In this document: positions 12,273 to 24,189 of the stretch, piece by piece | How positions within the stretch are numbered: the first letter of the stretch is position 1 | Layout of the letters: each line of letters starts with the position of its first letter | NCBI GenBank assembly: GCA_963277665.1 | Contig: OY728133.1 | Coordinates: 393,775,962 to 393,839,961 of the forward strand | DNA from: Viscum album | Taxonomy: Eukaryota; Streptophyta; Magnoliopsida; Santalales; Viscaceae | DNA length: 64,000 bases | Reading direction: 5' to 3' | Program-made: the position numbers and the translations under genes | Notes under the pieces: model-generated | Databases searched by the model: none | Seen by the model: only the letters and a program-made list of their open reading frames with translations | What the model was told of the DNA's origin: nothing

Positions 12273-13655
12273 TGTAACACCCTGACCTAAATCACCCAGT
12301 CTGGGCCAAAGTGCTACATGACTTCATACACATATCGCCATATGAAAAAGGTTACTTACTAGGAGTGTGGTCCTAAACATCATTAGTGGGGATAATATAC
12401 CATTTGTATCAAAATTTGTACATCATAATCATATTAATAAAGAATAATAACATAAAATTCCATAACATATATGAATAATAACAATTTTATAACATATTAC
12501 TTGGAAAGTATCTCAATTCATACAAGTTATAAACCAAGGACCATGGATTTGGAAGGTCAAACCAAAGTATAAGTATGTAATATGAAAATAAATAAATACA
12601 CTGTGAAATCACTCTATATTTCATCCCAGTACCACCTTCGAAGACCAATATCCATCTCCTCAACTCCTTGTCAATGGGCCCTTTCCCTTTCCTGGATCCT
12701 TGATCATGAGGTCTACATGCACATTGATATTTCTATACAATATTTGAGTATAAAAATTTTATTTTATTGAAAAAATTTATACCAAACAATTTCCATGAAT
12801 CAAAACAAGACATATTTTAAAATCATCATTTTAAAATCATGAAACAAAGCACTTTTAACAACAACCTATTTCCACAATTTCACAAACCATCACTAAAGTG
12901 GGTTTCCATCAATATTTGCACATAAATTTCACAATTAAATTCAAGAAATTAAATCAATTTTAATTCAATAATTCTAGTTATAATCAATAGTATTTTAGAG
13001 TGAATCCACCTACCTCACAAACTTAGGTGAAAACAAAGAATGACAAGAAACTTCAAAAACCTAGCTAGATCTTCCAAAACCCTCCTTAAATCCTATTCCT
13101 TGTCATCAAAACAAACATATATCATCATGATTGTAATTAAAAAACATGGATATATCCTCAAAAAATTATATCCATGAATCCAAGAGATGGAAGAATAAGA
13201 AAACTATGGAAAACCACCAAGAACGAGCACCTACTAAGGAATCCAGCCTCTAACTCACTAAGATTCACCAAAAGATTGATTCCATGTTGAAGGAAAAGGT
13301 ATCTATAGACTTTTAAGGTATAGGAATTCAAGTTAGGATCATATTAAGTGGAAAACAATATGCTTAGGGTGTACAATAGATTAGTTCCACAAAATCCGGA
13401 TCTAATTTTTAGCGTTGCATGGTTTAGGCGCACAGTTAGGAAAACTGGGTGCAAAACATGTGCTATAAATTACCTCCAAATACCCCTCACATGGTTTTTT
13501 CACATAGTATACAAACTATTCACCAACTATGTTAAACCCCTCTATTCAACATAACATGGTTTCACCTAGGTGGCCGCATGGTTTTGACAAACTATGTTCC
13601 AACAATACGCCTTCCTAGTGACCAATGTTTCCCCTTGCAGGGTTTTCTTATAACA
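12273..13655 (-). repeat. 5' LTR of element C
   Basis: The inner edge is TGTAACACCCTG at 12273, next to the PBS. The sequence to about 12750 aligns with 2455-2940; beyond that this copy lacks about 700 bp present in the other LTR. The outer edge is uncertain: TTATAACA ending at 13655 is my best candidate because the sequence changes there to a nearly pure A/T stretch. In minus-strand sense it holds several ACCATGYG boxes (13440-13590) resembling those in element A's LTR. Confidence 0.6.
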
Positions 13656-13941
13656 TCTAAAAAATTATAAGCTTATTTTTATTTTATAAATATTTTATTA
13701 AATTGATAATAAAAACAAATTTTTATTTATTATTTAAGTTAAACATTTAAAATTATATAATATTACTTTAAATTATCTCATCAATTATGCTTTTATGAAA
13801 TTTATAGTTTAATATTTCTAAATAAATTAGATTTTATATTAAATTAATAGTTTAAATTATAAATACTTATTTTATTAATTTTGTTTTATTTTGTTTAAAA
13901 TAATATATTATTATAAATAGATTCAATTATTTTTTAATAAC
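13656..13941. other. Very AT-rich spacer
   Basis: Almost only A and T, with no frame, repeat unit or element end that I can define. It may be the outer part of the element C LTR or the flank of the family-B LTR that starts near 13942. Confidence 0.5.
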
Positions 13942-14193
13942 TATAACGCGTCGAACCTAGGAGCCCGGAGCCGGTGTATTATTTTATTACATTGGTATGT
14001 TTACAAGGAAAAAATTCCTGAAAAACCGAATAGTTTAGTAGTTTAAGAAAAAAAAAATTATATACATGATACCCATAATACATTGGGAAATAAAATAAAG
14101 CATAATATAAGTAAAATCTCGGCATCCTTGAAACTCATTAAAAGGATTTCTCTTTATAACCCAAGGAAAAGAAACCTAATAAGGGTGAACTAA
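13942..14193 (-). mobile_element. Family-B LTR, left piece split by element A
   Basis: From about 13942 the sequence parallels the left end of the solo LTR at 20352: a GC-containing start, then TTACATTGG and TTACATTAC counterparts, AATAGTTTAGT in both, and the AAAGAAACCTAATAAGGGTGA phrase matching 20560. It stops at the element A insertion and resumes at 37865 (CCAGTAAGGG against CTCAGTAAGGG). Confidence 0.75.
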
Positions 14194-16237
14194 TTTAGCA
14201 CCCCATTTTGAGTTATGTGACCTCTTTTTCCTTTTTATGTGTATAAAGTGGTTGGGTAAAGTTTGGGAGAGTTTTGAAGGGTTTTGAAAAAGTTTTGGGG
14301 ATTTTCAAGGGTATATGGTTGAGCATGGTTAAGGGAAACCGTGCAGAATCTCCAGTAACTATGCAACTTGAGATAGTGGGATTCACATGGTTTGTGCACA
14401 GTTTTTATAAACATGTGAGGAAACCTTGTGGGTTTCCCTTTGGACCGTATAATGAGTGCAGTTAGTGCATGATTTGTCTAACCATGTGATATAACTGTTT
14501 GAGTCATTAGAATTTGTTTTTTTAATATGGGATAACTCGTAATTTTCCCTAAATCACTCCTCTATTCTCTCATATGAACCCCACTCTGTATTTTTGGTTC
14601 TCAATGGTTATAGGGGCTCTCCCACTCATTTTGGAGGTGATTCAAAGAGTTTTCAAGGTATAGTGAAGGAAATTATTCTCCAGTAAGTCTTATATCTTAG
14701 TTATTTCTTGGTTTTCCTTAGATCTAGTTCCCCCTCTCCCTTATTTTTCTATATCTACTTCCATCGCATTTAAATCTAGGGTTTTTTTCTTAAAATGTCT
14801 CAATTTGGTCTTGTTCATGATATCCAAGAGATCTAAGGTGGTTTTGGTGGAGATTTCACCTGGATTTGTGGTGTGGTTGTGAGTTGGTTGATTTCACCAA
14901 AACCCTAAGGTAGGTGACTTCTTTATCGACTCTATTTTTCAAGAACTAGAATCCTTGTCTTCAATTAATTTTTTTTTCTTGAATTTAGTTGTGATTATTA
15001 TGTGTGAATGTTTATGGAAATTAATTTTTTGATTATTTTTGGATTTTGGAAAAAATGGGTTATTGCGTTGAAATGTTCTTTGTTGTCGAATTTTAAAATA
15101 GTTAACTTGGGTTTATTTAAGTAAAATGGTTTGTAAATTTTTTTTCAACAAAATGTTTTTCTTTATTGAAATGTAATGTGGCATGGATGATATCCTAAGG
15201 TATTTTTTGGGTTGGAAATGGTTAATTGCATAATGTGGGGGATTTTGTTTGTTATATGCTTGTTTGTTTGATAAGTATTTATTCATGAGATTGAAATGAA
15301 TTTGAAGTGGGTAGGGAGTAATACTATAAAAAGAGGATGGATAGTGGATGGAAGGGACACCATCAAGGATAAGTGGGTAGGAAGTGCCACTAGATTGAGA
15401 AAGTAAAAAATAAGCTTGGACGGGAAGTTCCACCATGATTGTTACACCAGGTTGAGTGTGTGAAACTTTATGGATATGTTTTGATTATGCATGTGGCTAA
15501 TAAAGATGAAATATTTCTGAAAATATGTGATAGTAAAATGGATTATGGATTTTTTTTGATTTCCCTTGTATTTTATGAATTTGGATGATAAATGGATTGG
15601 TAAGGGTGTTTTTGGATTGATAGAAATTGTTTCACAATTTGATGTTTTATATAAAATTCTTTATATAAATGTTCTAATGGTTCTATCCTAGTAGATTATA
15701 TAGAGAATTAATTTGGGGAAACCTATTGAGTATTATTACTCACCCCTTGATTTGTCACTTGGGTGATTTTGTAGATTTGGTATTCCAATATATAAGAAAA
15801 GGTAAAGCATCTCATTTTTCTAGTGATTCATTGTGATGCTTGGGTGGTATTGTGGTGCATAGAGCATGGAACCTAATGTGGAGCTATGGAGTGTGTCATG
15901 GTTTCCTTTGGGTCTTGTTGATTATTCTTCTTCTTGGTACTCTGATTTTGGGATTTAGTTGTATTGAGTTTCAGAAGTTATTATGGAAGAGTTTGGTTGC
16001 TTTATTATCTCTTGGTAATGTGTTATCAGGGTTTACTTTGTTGACATGCATAATGTAGTTGTGATTAGTTATTCCTTTCTTGTTTGGTGGGTTTTATTCT
16101 ATGGGAAAATTGTTCCCCAGTTGTTCTTGAATCCCTTGGAATTTATTACCAGCCTTTGGCATCTTGGGAACATCGCCTAAGTATAAGTAGCATCTCCCAA
16201 CCTTCTCAAGATAATGAAGAAGGGGCGGGAAATTACA
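14194..16237 (+). repeat. 5' LTR of element A
   Basis: Starts TTTAGCACCCC, decayed from the TGTAGCACCCC of the 3' copy, and ends GGGAAATTACA directly before the PBS. It is 2,044 bp against 2,064 bp for its partner and is alignable throughout, with divergence that by eye is clearly greater than between the two LTRs of element E. It carries repeated ACCATG or ACCGTG boxes at 14330-14490. Confidence 0.92.
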
Positions 16238-16239
16238 AG

Positions 16240-16252
16240 TGGTATCAATTTG
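16240..16252 (+). other. Primer binding site of element A
   Basis: TGGTATCAATTTG starts two bases after the LTR end. The first eight bases match the complement of the initiator-Met tRNA 3' end used by most plant Ty3/gypsy elements; the remainder has decayed. Confidence 0.8.
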
Positions 16253-16837
16253 TTTGGTCCTTCATCTTAATGTTTGTTCAGTTCATTGGCATTGGTTGTA
16301 GGTCTTGGTGTTGGAATTTGTTATTGGTCTACTCCTTGAGTTGGCATGGTAAAAAGGCATATGACTGTTAGAACTTTAAATTTATAGCATAAAAGGATGT
16401 ATCTAACCCGTTTATACTGAACTTCATGTTACTAGGGAGTTGGGTACATAAGTGTTTTGGAGACACTTATAGGTATTGGAAATCTAATTTTCGTGGGTGT
16501 AGATAATGAGATGATCATAGCATTCATGGTAGAAATGAATTCCCACTAGGATTCCTATTTCATTGGCATATTGATTTATGTTGTGGTATGGATATATGGA
16601 CTTATGGAAAACCTAGAAATTATTTTCAAATGTGTGGATTTGAAATGTAGATATTTGTGGTATTTTGAAAATGGTTTAATTATCAATACATGGTGGATTT
16701 TTTAAAAATGGTGCAACATGGGAAATGTGAACTTGTGGAAAGCCTGGTTATGATATTTTTAATGTAATTGAATTTGAAATTTTAATCCTTTTCTTTCTAA
16801 GGGAGTGAGACTTATGGTGGTTTTTGTGTTGATAGAA

Positions 16838-17916
16838 ATGAAACTGGGTAGGCATCATAGAGACCAACCAGAGGAGGATAATGAAAATGTGGTTGAACCT
16901 GAGCCCCAGGTGAACTAGCAGCTAGTGCAGAGTATAGTGAAAGCTTTCCAAGCTATGGAAAGTCAAAATAAAGTGGATGATCTAAAGCATGTAGATCTTT
17001 CGGTTTAGTTTCAAAATAATAATCCACCCATCTTTAGAAGTGATTCTTAATTGTAAAAGGTAGAGGCATGGTTGAACAGAATAAATAGGATATTTTAATT
17101 CCTCAGAACACTGATGGACCTGAAGGTGAAGTTAACAACATACATGTTGGAAGATCTTTCCCTTTAGTGGTGGGAATTGGTGGTCCAAGCTAGAAAGGAC
17201 AAAGGTATGACATGAGAGGGTTTTGAGGAGTTTTTTAACAAGCAATTACACCCTCATACGTTTAGAATTCAGTGAAAAATGGATTTATTTCATTTAAAGT
17301 AATAGAATATCTCAGTAAAGGAATATGGGGCTAAGTTTATAGACTTAGTGTGGTTTGAACCTAAGGTGGATAGTATTACATCATTGAAAGAATTTATTTT
17401 TTAAGCTGGGCTGAGGCATAAAATTCATTCTAAAATAGAGGTGTTATGGATAAATGATTACATGGAAATGGTAATAGAGAAATAGTGACAGAATGGGATA
17501 TTTTGGGGGCTATAGGTTGGGGAAGCATGTTGGTACCCATAGAAAATGGTGAGAACTATAATGATAGGATCAATATGAAGAGAAACACTTATTTCCAAGG
17601 TGGGAGTATGGATTAGAATCCAATGATAGGATCAGTGAATCTTCCTCTAAAGCCTCAGAGTAAGCTGAAATATTTTCAGTTTGGTTCTATAGGCTACATC
17701 AAGCAGAATTGTATAAAACATCCTCGAGCATGTCATAACTATAAGAAGATGAAGAATATTCATCACTGTTTTCATAATTCTTTGAGACTGAGTGTTTTTG
17801 ACACTCCTCAGGGGTCACAGGCATCCTATGCCTTGAAAAGATGGGGGCTGCAACATAACCCTCCTCAACAGAGCAAAGTTAGTCATGGTGATACCAGGAA
17901 CACCATGACTCCTTAG
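16838..17916 (+). pseudogene. Element A gag with nucleocapsid (broken)
   Basis: From the ATG at 16838 the translation gives an acidic N-terminus (DQPEEDNENVVEPEPQV), then the retrotransposon gag core: NNNPPIFRSD, KVEAWLNRINRIF, LTTYMLEDLSL, WWELVVQARKDKGMT, FFNKQLHPHTFRIQ. At 17650-17760 lies a degenerate zinc-knuckle zone (FGSIGYIKQNC), in which the first Cys pair of the CCHC motif is gone. About ten stops interrupt it, most as TAG, TGA or TAA where Gln, Arg or Trp is expected. Gag would form the virus-like particle; this copy cannot. Confidence 0.85.
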
Positions 17917-17973
17917 TAGGGAAATAAATATTAGAGTGTAGCAAGAAAGAAGCTTTTTGGAGATGAGAAGGAT

Positions 17974-18330
17974 GTGATGGATGATCAGTCAGGACCATCT
18001 ACGGTTAAAGGTACAGTTCTATTAAAATATATCCTGATGCAAGTGTTTTTTGATACGGGTGGTTTGCATTCTTTTATTGCTTCTTGTGATTTAAGTTTGA
18101 TGGGTTTAAGTGTGGAAAATATTCTTTCAGTTTTAAAACTTCAAACTCTTCTGGGTCAAGGAGAGTGTTGATCCTTCCTGTGTAGAGCATGTTTATAGTT
18201 GTGGATGGGGTTGAGTTGATGTGGGATTTCTCAGTGATTGAGATGGATGATTATGATATAATCTTTGGAATGGATTGGTTGGAAATGTTTAAGGCCCACA
18301 ATGACTTATATGCATGAAAAGTTAGTTTCA
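17974..18330 (+). pseudogene. Element A aspartic protease (frameshifted)
   Basis: The catalytic triplet Asp-Thr-Gly is encoded at 18052-18060 in the context VFFDTGGLHSFIA, typical of retroelement proteases. After a stop near 18170 the reading continues in another frame with MDDYDIIFGMDWLEMF, the conserved protease C-terminal segment found just before RT in this clade. The protease would process the Gag-Pol polyprotein. Confidence 0.85.
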
Positions 18331-18419
18331 CGATGGATGATGGGGTCTAACATATCTTTAGAGGAGAGAAAGAATAAAAATATGGGTGAAAAGGGACTGT
18401 TGAAACCAGCTTTTGGCAA

Positions 18420-19880
18420 GATATCATATCAATTGGCGGATTTGTCTTTGGCATCGATGGAAGAGGTTGAGAGAAGCCGTTTTCTGGAAGTGGTTGATCA
18501 GTTTATGGATTTATTTCCTAAAGAATTCCCAAGGTTTCTACCCATGATAGAATTGACGTTTACGATTGATCTTCTTTTGGGGAGCAGACCTATCTCACTT
18601 CCATCTTACTGAATGGAACCAACCGAATGTAGGGAGTTGAAAGTACAGTTTGAAGAGCTAGAAAACAAAGGGTTCATTCATCCTAGCACATCTCCGTGGG
18701 AAGTGCTAGTTTTTTTTGTTAAGAATGTGGATGGAACTCTTCAGCTGTGTGTTGACTATCATAAGCTTAACCAAGTTATGATAAATAATCGATATCCACT
18801 TCCTCACATTTATGACCTCTTAGATAAATTGAGGGGAGCTCAGTGGTTCTCCAAGATTGAATTGTGATCAGGATATCATTAGTTGTGAGTGCAGATGGAG
18901 GATATTCACAAAATAGATTTTAGAAGTATATATGGACATTAAAAGTATATGGTTATGCCCTTTTCTCTTATGAATTCACCAATAGTGTTCATGACATAGA
19001 TGAATCATATATTTTTTATATATCTAGATTATTTGATAGTGGTATTCATGGATTATATACTGGTGTATTCAAGGACAATGGTGGAGCACAAGAAATGCTT
19101 GGTAGTAGTGTTGGGGATCTTGAGAGATCATTGGTTGTATGCCAAATTGTCAAAGTGTGACTTTTGGATAAAGGAGGTTTGTTTTCTTATCCATGTTATT
19201 TATAAGAAAGTTTTTTTAGTTGGTTTGTAAAAGATAGAGGTTGTTGTTTTGTGGAAACCTCCAAAGAATGTTTTCAAGATACAGAGATTCTTTGGTCTAG
19301 CTGGGTATTATTGGAATTTTGTTTATGACTTATCATGATTAGCCTCACCGATAATAGCTTTGATAAGGAATAATGTTCCATTTCAATGGAATGAGCAGTG
19401 TTATAAATCTTTTGAAGAGATTAAGGGTCACCTTATATCAACACCAATCTCGGTTTTTCTAGAACCAGGGAAAGGTTATGTAGTGTATTGTGACACATTG
19501 GGATCAGGTTTAGGTTGTGTTCTTATACAAGTGGATCATGTGGTTACATATGTATCATGGAAGTTGAGGTTTCATGAGAATAACTAACCAACGTGTGATT
19601 TAGAGTTGGCGATAGTGGTTTGTTTTTTGAAAATGTGGTGTCATTAACTCTTAGGTGATAAATTCATGGTCTTTACAGATCATAATAGATTGAAGCATAT
19701 TTTCTCACAAAGATATTTGAACTTGTGGAAAAAGAGATGGATGGAGTATCTCCAGATGTTTTACTTTAACTTAATATATACACCAGGTAAGGGAAATTTG
19801 GTGACAGATGCATTAAGGAGAAATTCATATCCTCAGGTGATAAAACAGGCATCAGATCAGTGGTAGTTGATGTCAGTTAT
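18420..19880 (+). pseudogene. Element A reverse transcriptase and RNase H (broken)
   Basis: RT begins with the pre-RT FMDLFPKEFPRFLP and continues [38 protein letters not shown] and [10 protein letters not shown]. The catalytic box reads F-M-D-Y at 19045-19056, so the second of the two Asp is lost and the enzyme is dead independently of the stops. The thumb ([18 protein letters not shown]) and connection (FFGLAGYYWNF) follow, then RNase H (YVVYCDTLGSGLGCVLIQ) and its end (VFTDHNRLKHIF, YTPGKGNLVTDALRR). Stops are near 18612, 18865, 18880, 19000 and 19230. Confidence 0.92.
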
Positions 19881-20089
19881 AGCCAAAATGTGGTTGGACT
19901 ATGAGGAATGAGGTGATATAGTAGTTTTATTTTTGGTCTCATTGGTTCCTAACTTGTTTGGATTGGTTAAATAGGCATATATGTCTGATTCTGAGTATAT
20001 GGTTATGAGGTTGAAACTCAATGGTGGGAGAAAATTGAGGGCTGGGAACTGAATGGGTATTCAGTTTTGTGTTTTTTGAATCATATGTT

Positions 20090-20346
20090 TGTACCAATGG
20101 CTTTTCAGAAGAAAATTACCAGGGATTATCATCATTATAGATGGTTTATCCATCATGGAATTAAAAAAAATTATAAGATGTTGAAATCATAGGTTTGGTG
20201 GGTTGGTATGAAAAGGAAAGTGATGGAGTTTGTTTTGAGATGCTTGACTTGTTAGCAAGTCAAAAAAGAGCATCAACAGTCACTAGGTATGTTGAAATAT
20301 TTACCTATCCCTATCTAGAAGTGGGAAAATATAGCGGTGGATTTTG
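20090..20346 (+). pseudogene. Element A integrase, N-terminal part
   Basis: The zinc-binding HHCC module is visible: YHHYRWFIHHG supplies the His residues and CLTC, with a stop in place of the following Gln, the Cys pair (about 20240-20255). The core then starts WENIAVDFVT and is cut at 20346 by the family-B solo LTR. The frame resumes directly after the duplicated TTACA at 24524. Confidence 0.88.
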
Positions 20347-20351
20347 TTACA
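20347..20351. repeat. Target site duplication TTACA, left
   Basis: TTACA at 20347-20351 is repeated at 24524-24528. Removing the LTR and one copy restores an uninterrupted integrase reading, which proves both the insertion and its exact ends. Confidence 0.95.
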
Positions 20352-21952
20352 TGTAGAGACCCGAAGCTTGACGTACATGGACATTACATTACTTTTGTGG
20401 AATACTTAGTACATAAAAAAACACACACAGAAGGATCGTAATAGTTTAGTGTCTTTGGAAACTCGGAATATAATCTTCTAATCGTGGTGAAAGATCTTCA
20501 ACATCTCCCATAAAGATCTTCCTTTTTTTTTACCTAAAACCTTTCTTTATATCCTGGGGAAAAGAAAACATAAAAGGGTGAGCTCAAATGCTCAGTAAGG
20601 GTAAACAAAAGAAATATCAATCACACCATTTTCATAAGAACATAACATTTTGGAAATCTTAACCTGCAAAAGAGAGAATAATTTCATAACATGGGATAAA
20701 TAATAGTAGTGAAATGAAATCCCAATAATCATAGATTAAAACATAAAACTTTGTGGCATACACACATAATCATAGAGAATCATTTCTTATTAGTCAAGAC
20801 TCATTGCCAAGACTATCTTAGTGGACAAAGTCCATTTCTGAACCGAGTTACCCTTGTTTCAGTCCTGCTTCACTGAACCGATATAACCTACCGTTCCAGC
20901 CATGTCTATCTCATGAGATATAAAATCTTTAACCAATGCATTGGAGGGAGATATAGGTCCCACCCATCTCATAATGATACCATTCTTATGTGTGCCACAA
21001 AATCTTAAATCATACATCATTGCATAACCCATGTAATAAAAATGGGAATCTTTAAACATCGTGAAATCATAAAACAATTCATATAAGATAAAAGAATTCA
21101 TAAAAATATTTCCATCATAACATAATAAAATCCATGTAATAATAGGGATAGAAACAGAACCCTTTATTATCTTAGATGGAAAATAATTTTGATAAAACAC
21201 TTGAACTCCATTCTTAAGGAAAATATCCTTTCTACTTCAAAAACATTTTCCTTTCTTAACATGTCATACAATTTTAAACTAAAAGAAGTTGATTAAAAAT
21301 AAATTTGAAAACTTGTAAAGTAAGCTTCTTGGAAATAATGTTTTAAAAATCCATTCATGCCGTATAAGTTAAAAAAAACATTCTTCTCGTACTTTTGTCG
21401 GAAAAGTCAAAAAGTACCTCGTACGAAAAACGACAAAAGATTCCTTTCATATCTTTTACTAAAAACTCACCGAAGGGTAAAATTGGATATAAACTATTGT
21501 AGGAGGATGTAAATATTACATATTTATAAAACATGGATGTGTATTATAGAATACACCCCAGTAAATACCAAAGTATAAACAATCTCGGATAAAAATGAGA
21601 TTGTGATATTTTTCCTTACCTTAGGTCCGATTTGCTTCGTAAGTGTCTAAAACTCTTGTATAATGAATTAAATAATGTCATTAACTTATTAAAGAATCAT
21701 ATTCATTGTTATTATATCATATATGGTTCAATTATGACTTTATATTACCCGTTCTTTTGTAAATTCAATGTTAAAGAAGCGTTTTGGGTAAAATCGTTTC
21801 ATTTATCGTAGGTGTTTGGAATTGTTGTTCTTGACATTATTATTACTTATATCATGATTTAATTACTTCCAGAATATAAAACATGATTTATATATCATAT
21901 ATATTCATTATATATATATATATAATAGATAGATAAATGAAATGAAACACAT

Positions 21953-22199
21953 CGTTCATGGAGACAGTAGTCCGTACGTACGCATGAACGCTGTTTTCCT
22001 TTCCTTATTGTCTTGAATGGAAGTAAGTAGATGACATACATATATATATATATATATATACATAAATACAGTAGATTTAACACGTAATATATTTCATTAT
22101 TATTCATTATATATACTTTATAATCATTCATGAATGGTTAATGTGGAGAATGAATCTCATCGCGTCGTGGAGACGGTATTCCGTACGTACGCACGCGCG
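21953..22199 (-). other. Two GTAC-loop hairpin modules of the solo LTR
   Basis: Module one: stem arms CGTTCATG (21953-21960) and CATGAACG (21983-21990), perfect 8 bp, loop 22 nt. Module two: arms CGCGTCGTG (22161-22169) and CACGCGCG (22192-22199), 8 bp with one bulged base, loop 22 nt. Both loops contain CGTACGTACG (after CC or TC) and GAGACNGTA. The two are about 209 bp apart, downstream of the LTR TATA box in LTR sense. Confidence 0.85.
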
Positions 22200-22538
22200 G
22201 TGATTTCGTTTTTCTGTAGGATGGATATAAGGTTAATTAGAGTTGTTTCATATTTATAATAACATATCATTATATAATAAATACTGATGTTATTACTTTA
22301 TCATGAAACAACTAAAGAAGAAGAAGTTGAAGAAGAAAGAAATTGAAAAAGATCGGTAATGGATATTACCTCTTTTTGACGCGCCTTTTCTTAACCTCTA
22401 CTTAAAGAACTAAGGATGGTCTTTGAAGAAGACCAGGACCTCTAGGATGATACTAGGGAAGTGGATAAGAGATTTCGGAAGGGGTTGTCCGAGCTTGAAT
22501 TCTCAAACTGGTGTGAGGAGGAGAGGGAGGAGGTGCCC

Positions 22539-22545
22539 TTTTATA
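22539..22545 (-). promoter_or_regulatory. LTR TATA box (solo LTR)
   Basis: TATAAAA on the minus strand, followed by GGGC and preceded by a GA/CT-rich stretch; the same block occurs in all longer family-B copies at the equivalent place, about 340-370 bp before the first hairpin module. Confidence 0.65.
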
Positions 22546-24003
22546 AGGGAGGAGAGGGGCACCTTAGGAAAATCTCAAAATATTATTCTATATTAAGGTC
22601 AAATTAGGTTTATAATGGTTCCAAATGGTCTTATTTCGAAGATAAAGTGGGGATGGGTCGAAATCCTCTCATCCAATAGGATTTAGACAAGTTTAGGTTA
22701 TTATTTTAACCTTATCAATTAGATTTAACTCTAAGTTAAATAATTTAACTTTTACCGTGTCTTTTTGTTTTCTTACACTATATGGTTAATAAACTTACCA
22801 TAACAAGACAAAAGAACCCCAAGTTGTTTATTATTAATATATTTATCCTTATATAAGTCATTTGGACGAACCTTATATTTTTAGGAATTAAATAACAATT
22901 AATAATATAATATTTGTTTTAAAAACTAATTTATGTCAATTTTGACACTATTTGGTACATGATTTTTATGAAATTCATAACAGAATTATAAGTTCTAAAA
23001 AAGTTACTAATATCAACAATATCATGTCATATTAACCTATAAAATTAATGTAAGTCATAAAAAGTCTCACATTACATTTATTTGGTCATTTATAACATCA
23101 ATTATGTCAATATTTCATTAATAAGACAATTACTGCATCATCTTTGTGTCATAATAAATGATAATTATTTAATACCTAAAAATTATAAATAAATTCCTAT
23201 GATGTATATAATTGTATTAGCTTTCTGGAAACTATTCATGTTTGAAGTTTCATGAAGTTTATCACTAAATTAAAATTATTATACTTATAAGATTTAAGAA
23301 AGTGACATGTTGTCACATTCTTTGGTTTTAATAATAATTAAATTATTTTCATGTACAAAAGTGCATAAAATGAATCTAATCCAACCCTTAGGTTATATGA
23401 GTCTACTTTTAGCCATCCAATAGGATTTTTCCAAGTTTTAGGGTAATTTTATAATCTTATATTTACCCTTAATTACCCGATTTACCTTTAACTATAGTAA
23501 ATAAAATTTACCGTAGTTACTATTCACAATGCCCAAAAATAAAAAGTAGCTTATTAACATAATTTGGACCCACTGATTCAAAATATGGAATCCATTTTTC
23601 CAAATTCAATACACAAAAGATGCAGAAATTAAATTAAAATTAATCCCGTTGTCGAAAGAAAACGGGTTTTTCTTTAAAACATTGCAAAAGATTGAATTGA
23701 TTTAACCTACGAATTCAAGGTAACATCAATGATAATGGCATAAATTATATTAAATGGTAAAAATATATTCTATTTATACTTTAAAACCATTCAATATTAT
23801 AATTTAACCACATAACATATTACGATGAAAAAAGTTGTTTTTAATTAAAATATAGCGTGTTTTTACTATTCATTAAAATATGAAAGTTATCGGAAAAATA
23901 TCAAAACTTTATCTAATGTAAATTTTTATATCCTTATTCAAAAGAAGAATTTTATTTTGTCAAATTGAACTTATAAACATGTCAAAAACTAGATTTAAAG
24001 TGG

Positions 24004-24021
24004 GTGCGCCATCAAAAGGCG
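24004..24021 (-). other. Conserved LTR box
   Basis: GTGCGCCATCAAAAGGCG here and at 715-732; as one near match at 48661-48678; and as the exact reverse complement at 57856-57873. It can form a short CGCC/GGCG stem around ATCAAAA. Its conservation in otherwise drifting LTRs suggests a function, unknown. Confidence 0.7.
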
Positions 24022-24189
24022 GCAAAACTGCATTTTTTGAAAAATACTTATTTTACCCAAAAAATTTATTTTGTTCTTATACCATGTTCCAGAAATGTGT
24101 AAGATGAATAATAATGTTATAAAATTCAAAATTTAATTAACACTATTCATAACGGATTGTTCATAACAATATTATAATAATATTTCGTT

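Larger units (their letters stand above)
2455..13655 (-). mobile_element. Element C: decayed Ty3/gypsy chromovirus
   Basis: A minus-strand LTR retrotransposon: 3' LTR about 2455-5409, pol and gag remains 5430-12255, PBS 12256-12270, 5' LTR 12273 to about 13655. Order on the minus strand is gag, protease, reverse transcriptase, RNase H, integrase, GPY/F module, chromodomain, which defines the Ty3/gypsy chromoviruses (Tekay/Del-like). It is riddled with stops and frameshifts, its LTRs have diverged strongly, and a CACTA element sits in the integrase 3' region. It looks like the oldest coding element here. The right end is uncertain and no clean target duplication was found. Confidence 0.8.

Noticed and set aside
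15113..15436. 107-codon minus-strand frame in an LTR
   Set aside because: Lies wholly within the 5' LTR of A, not kept open in the equivalent 3' LTR stretch, and has no domain.
20859..21200. 113-codon minus-strand frame in the solo LTR
   Set aside because: Not preserved in other family-B LTR copies; composition is that of the surrounding non-coding LTR.
21953..22199. Regularly spaced CGTACGTACG modules as a CRISPR array
   Set aside because: Spacing is about 200 bp, modules vary, the context is a plant LTR retrotransposon, and there are no unique spacers of uniform short length.
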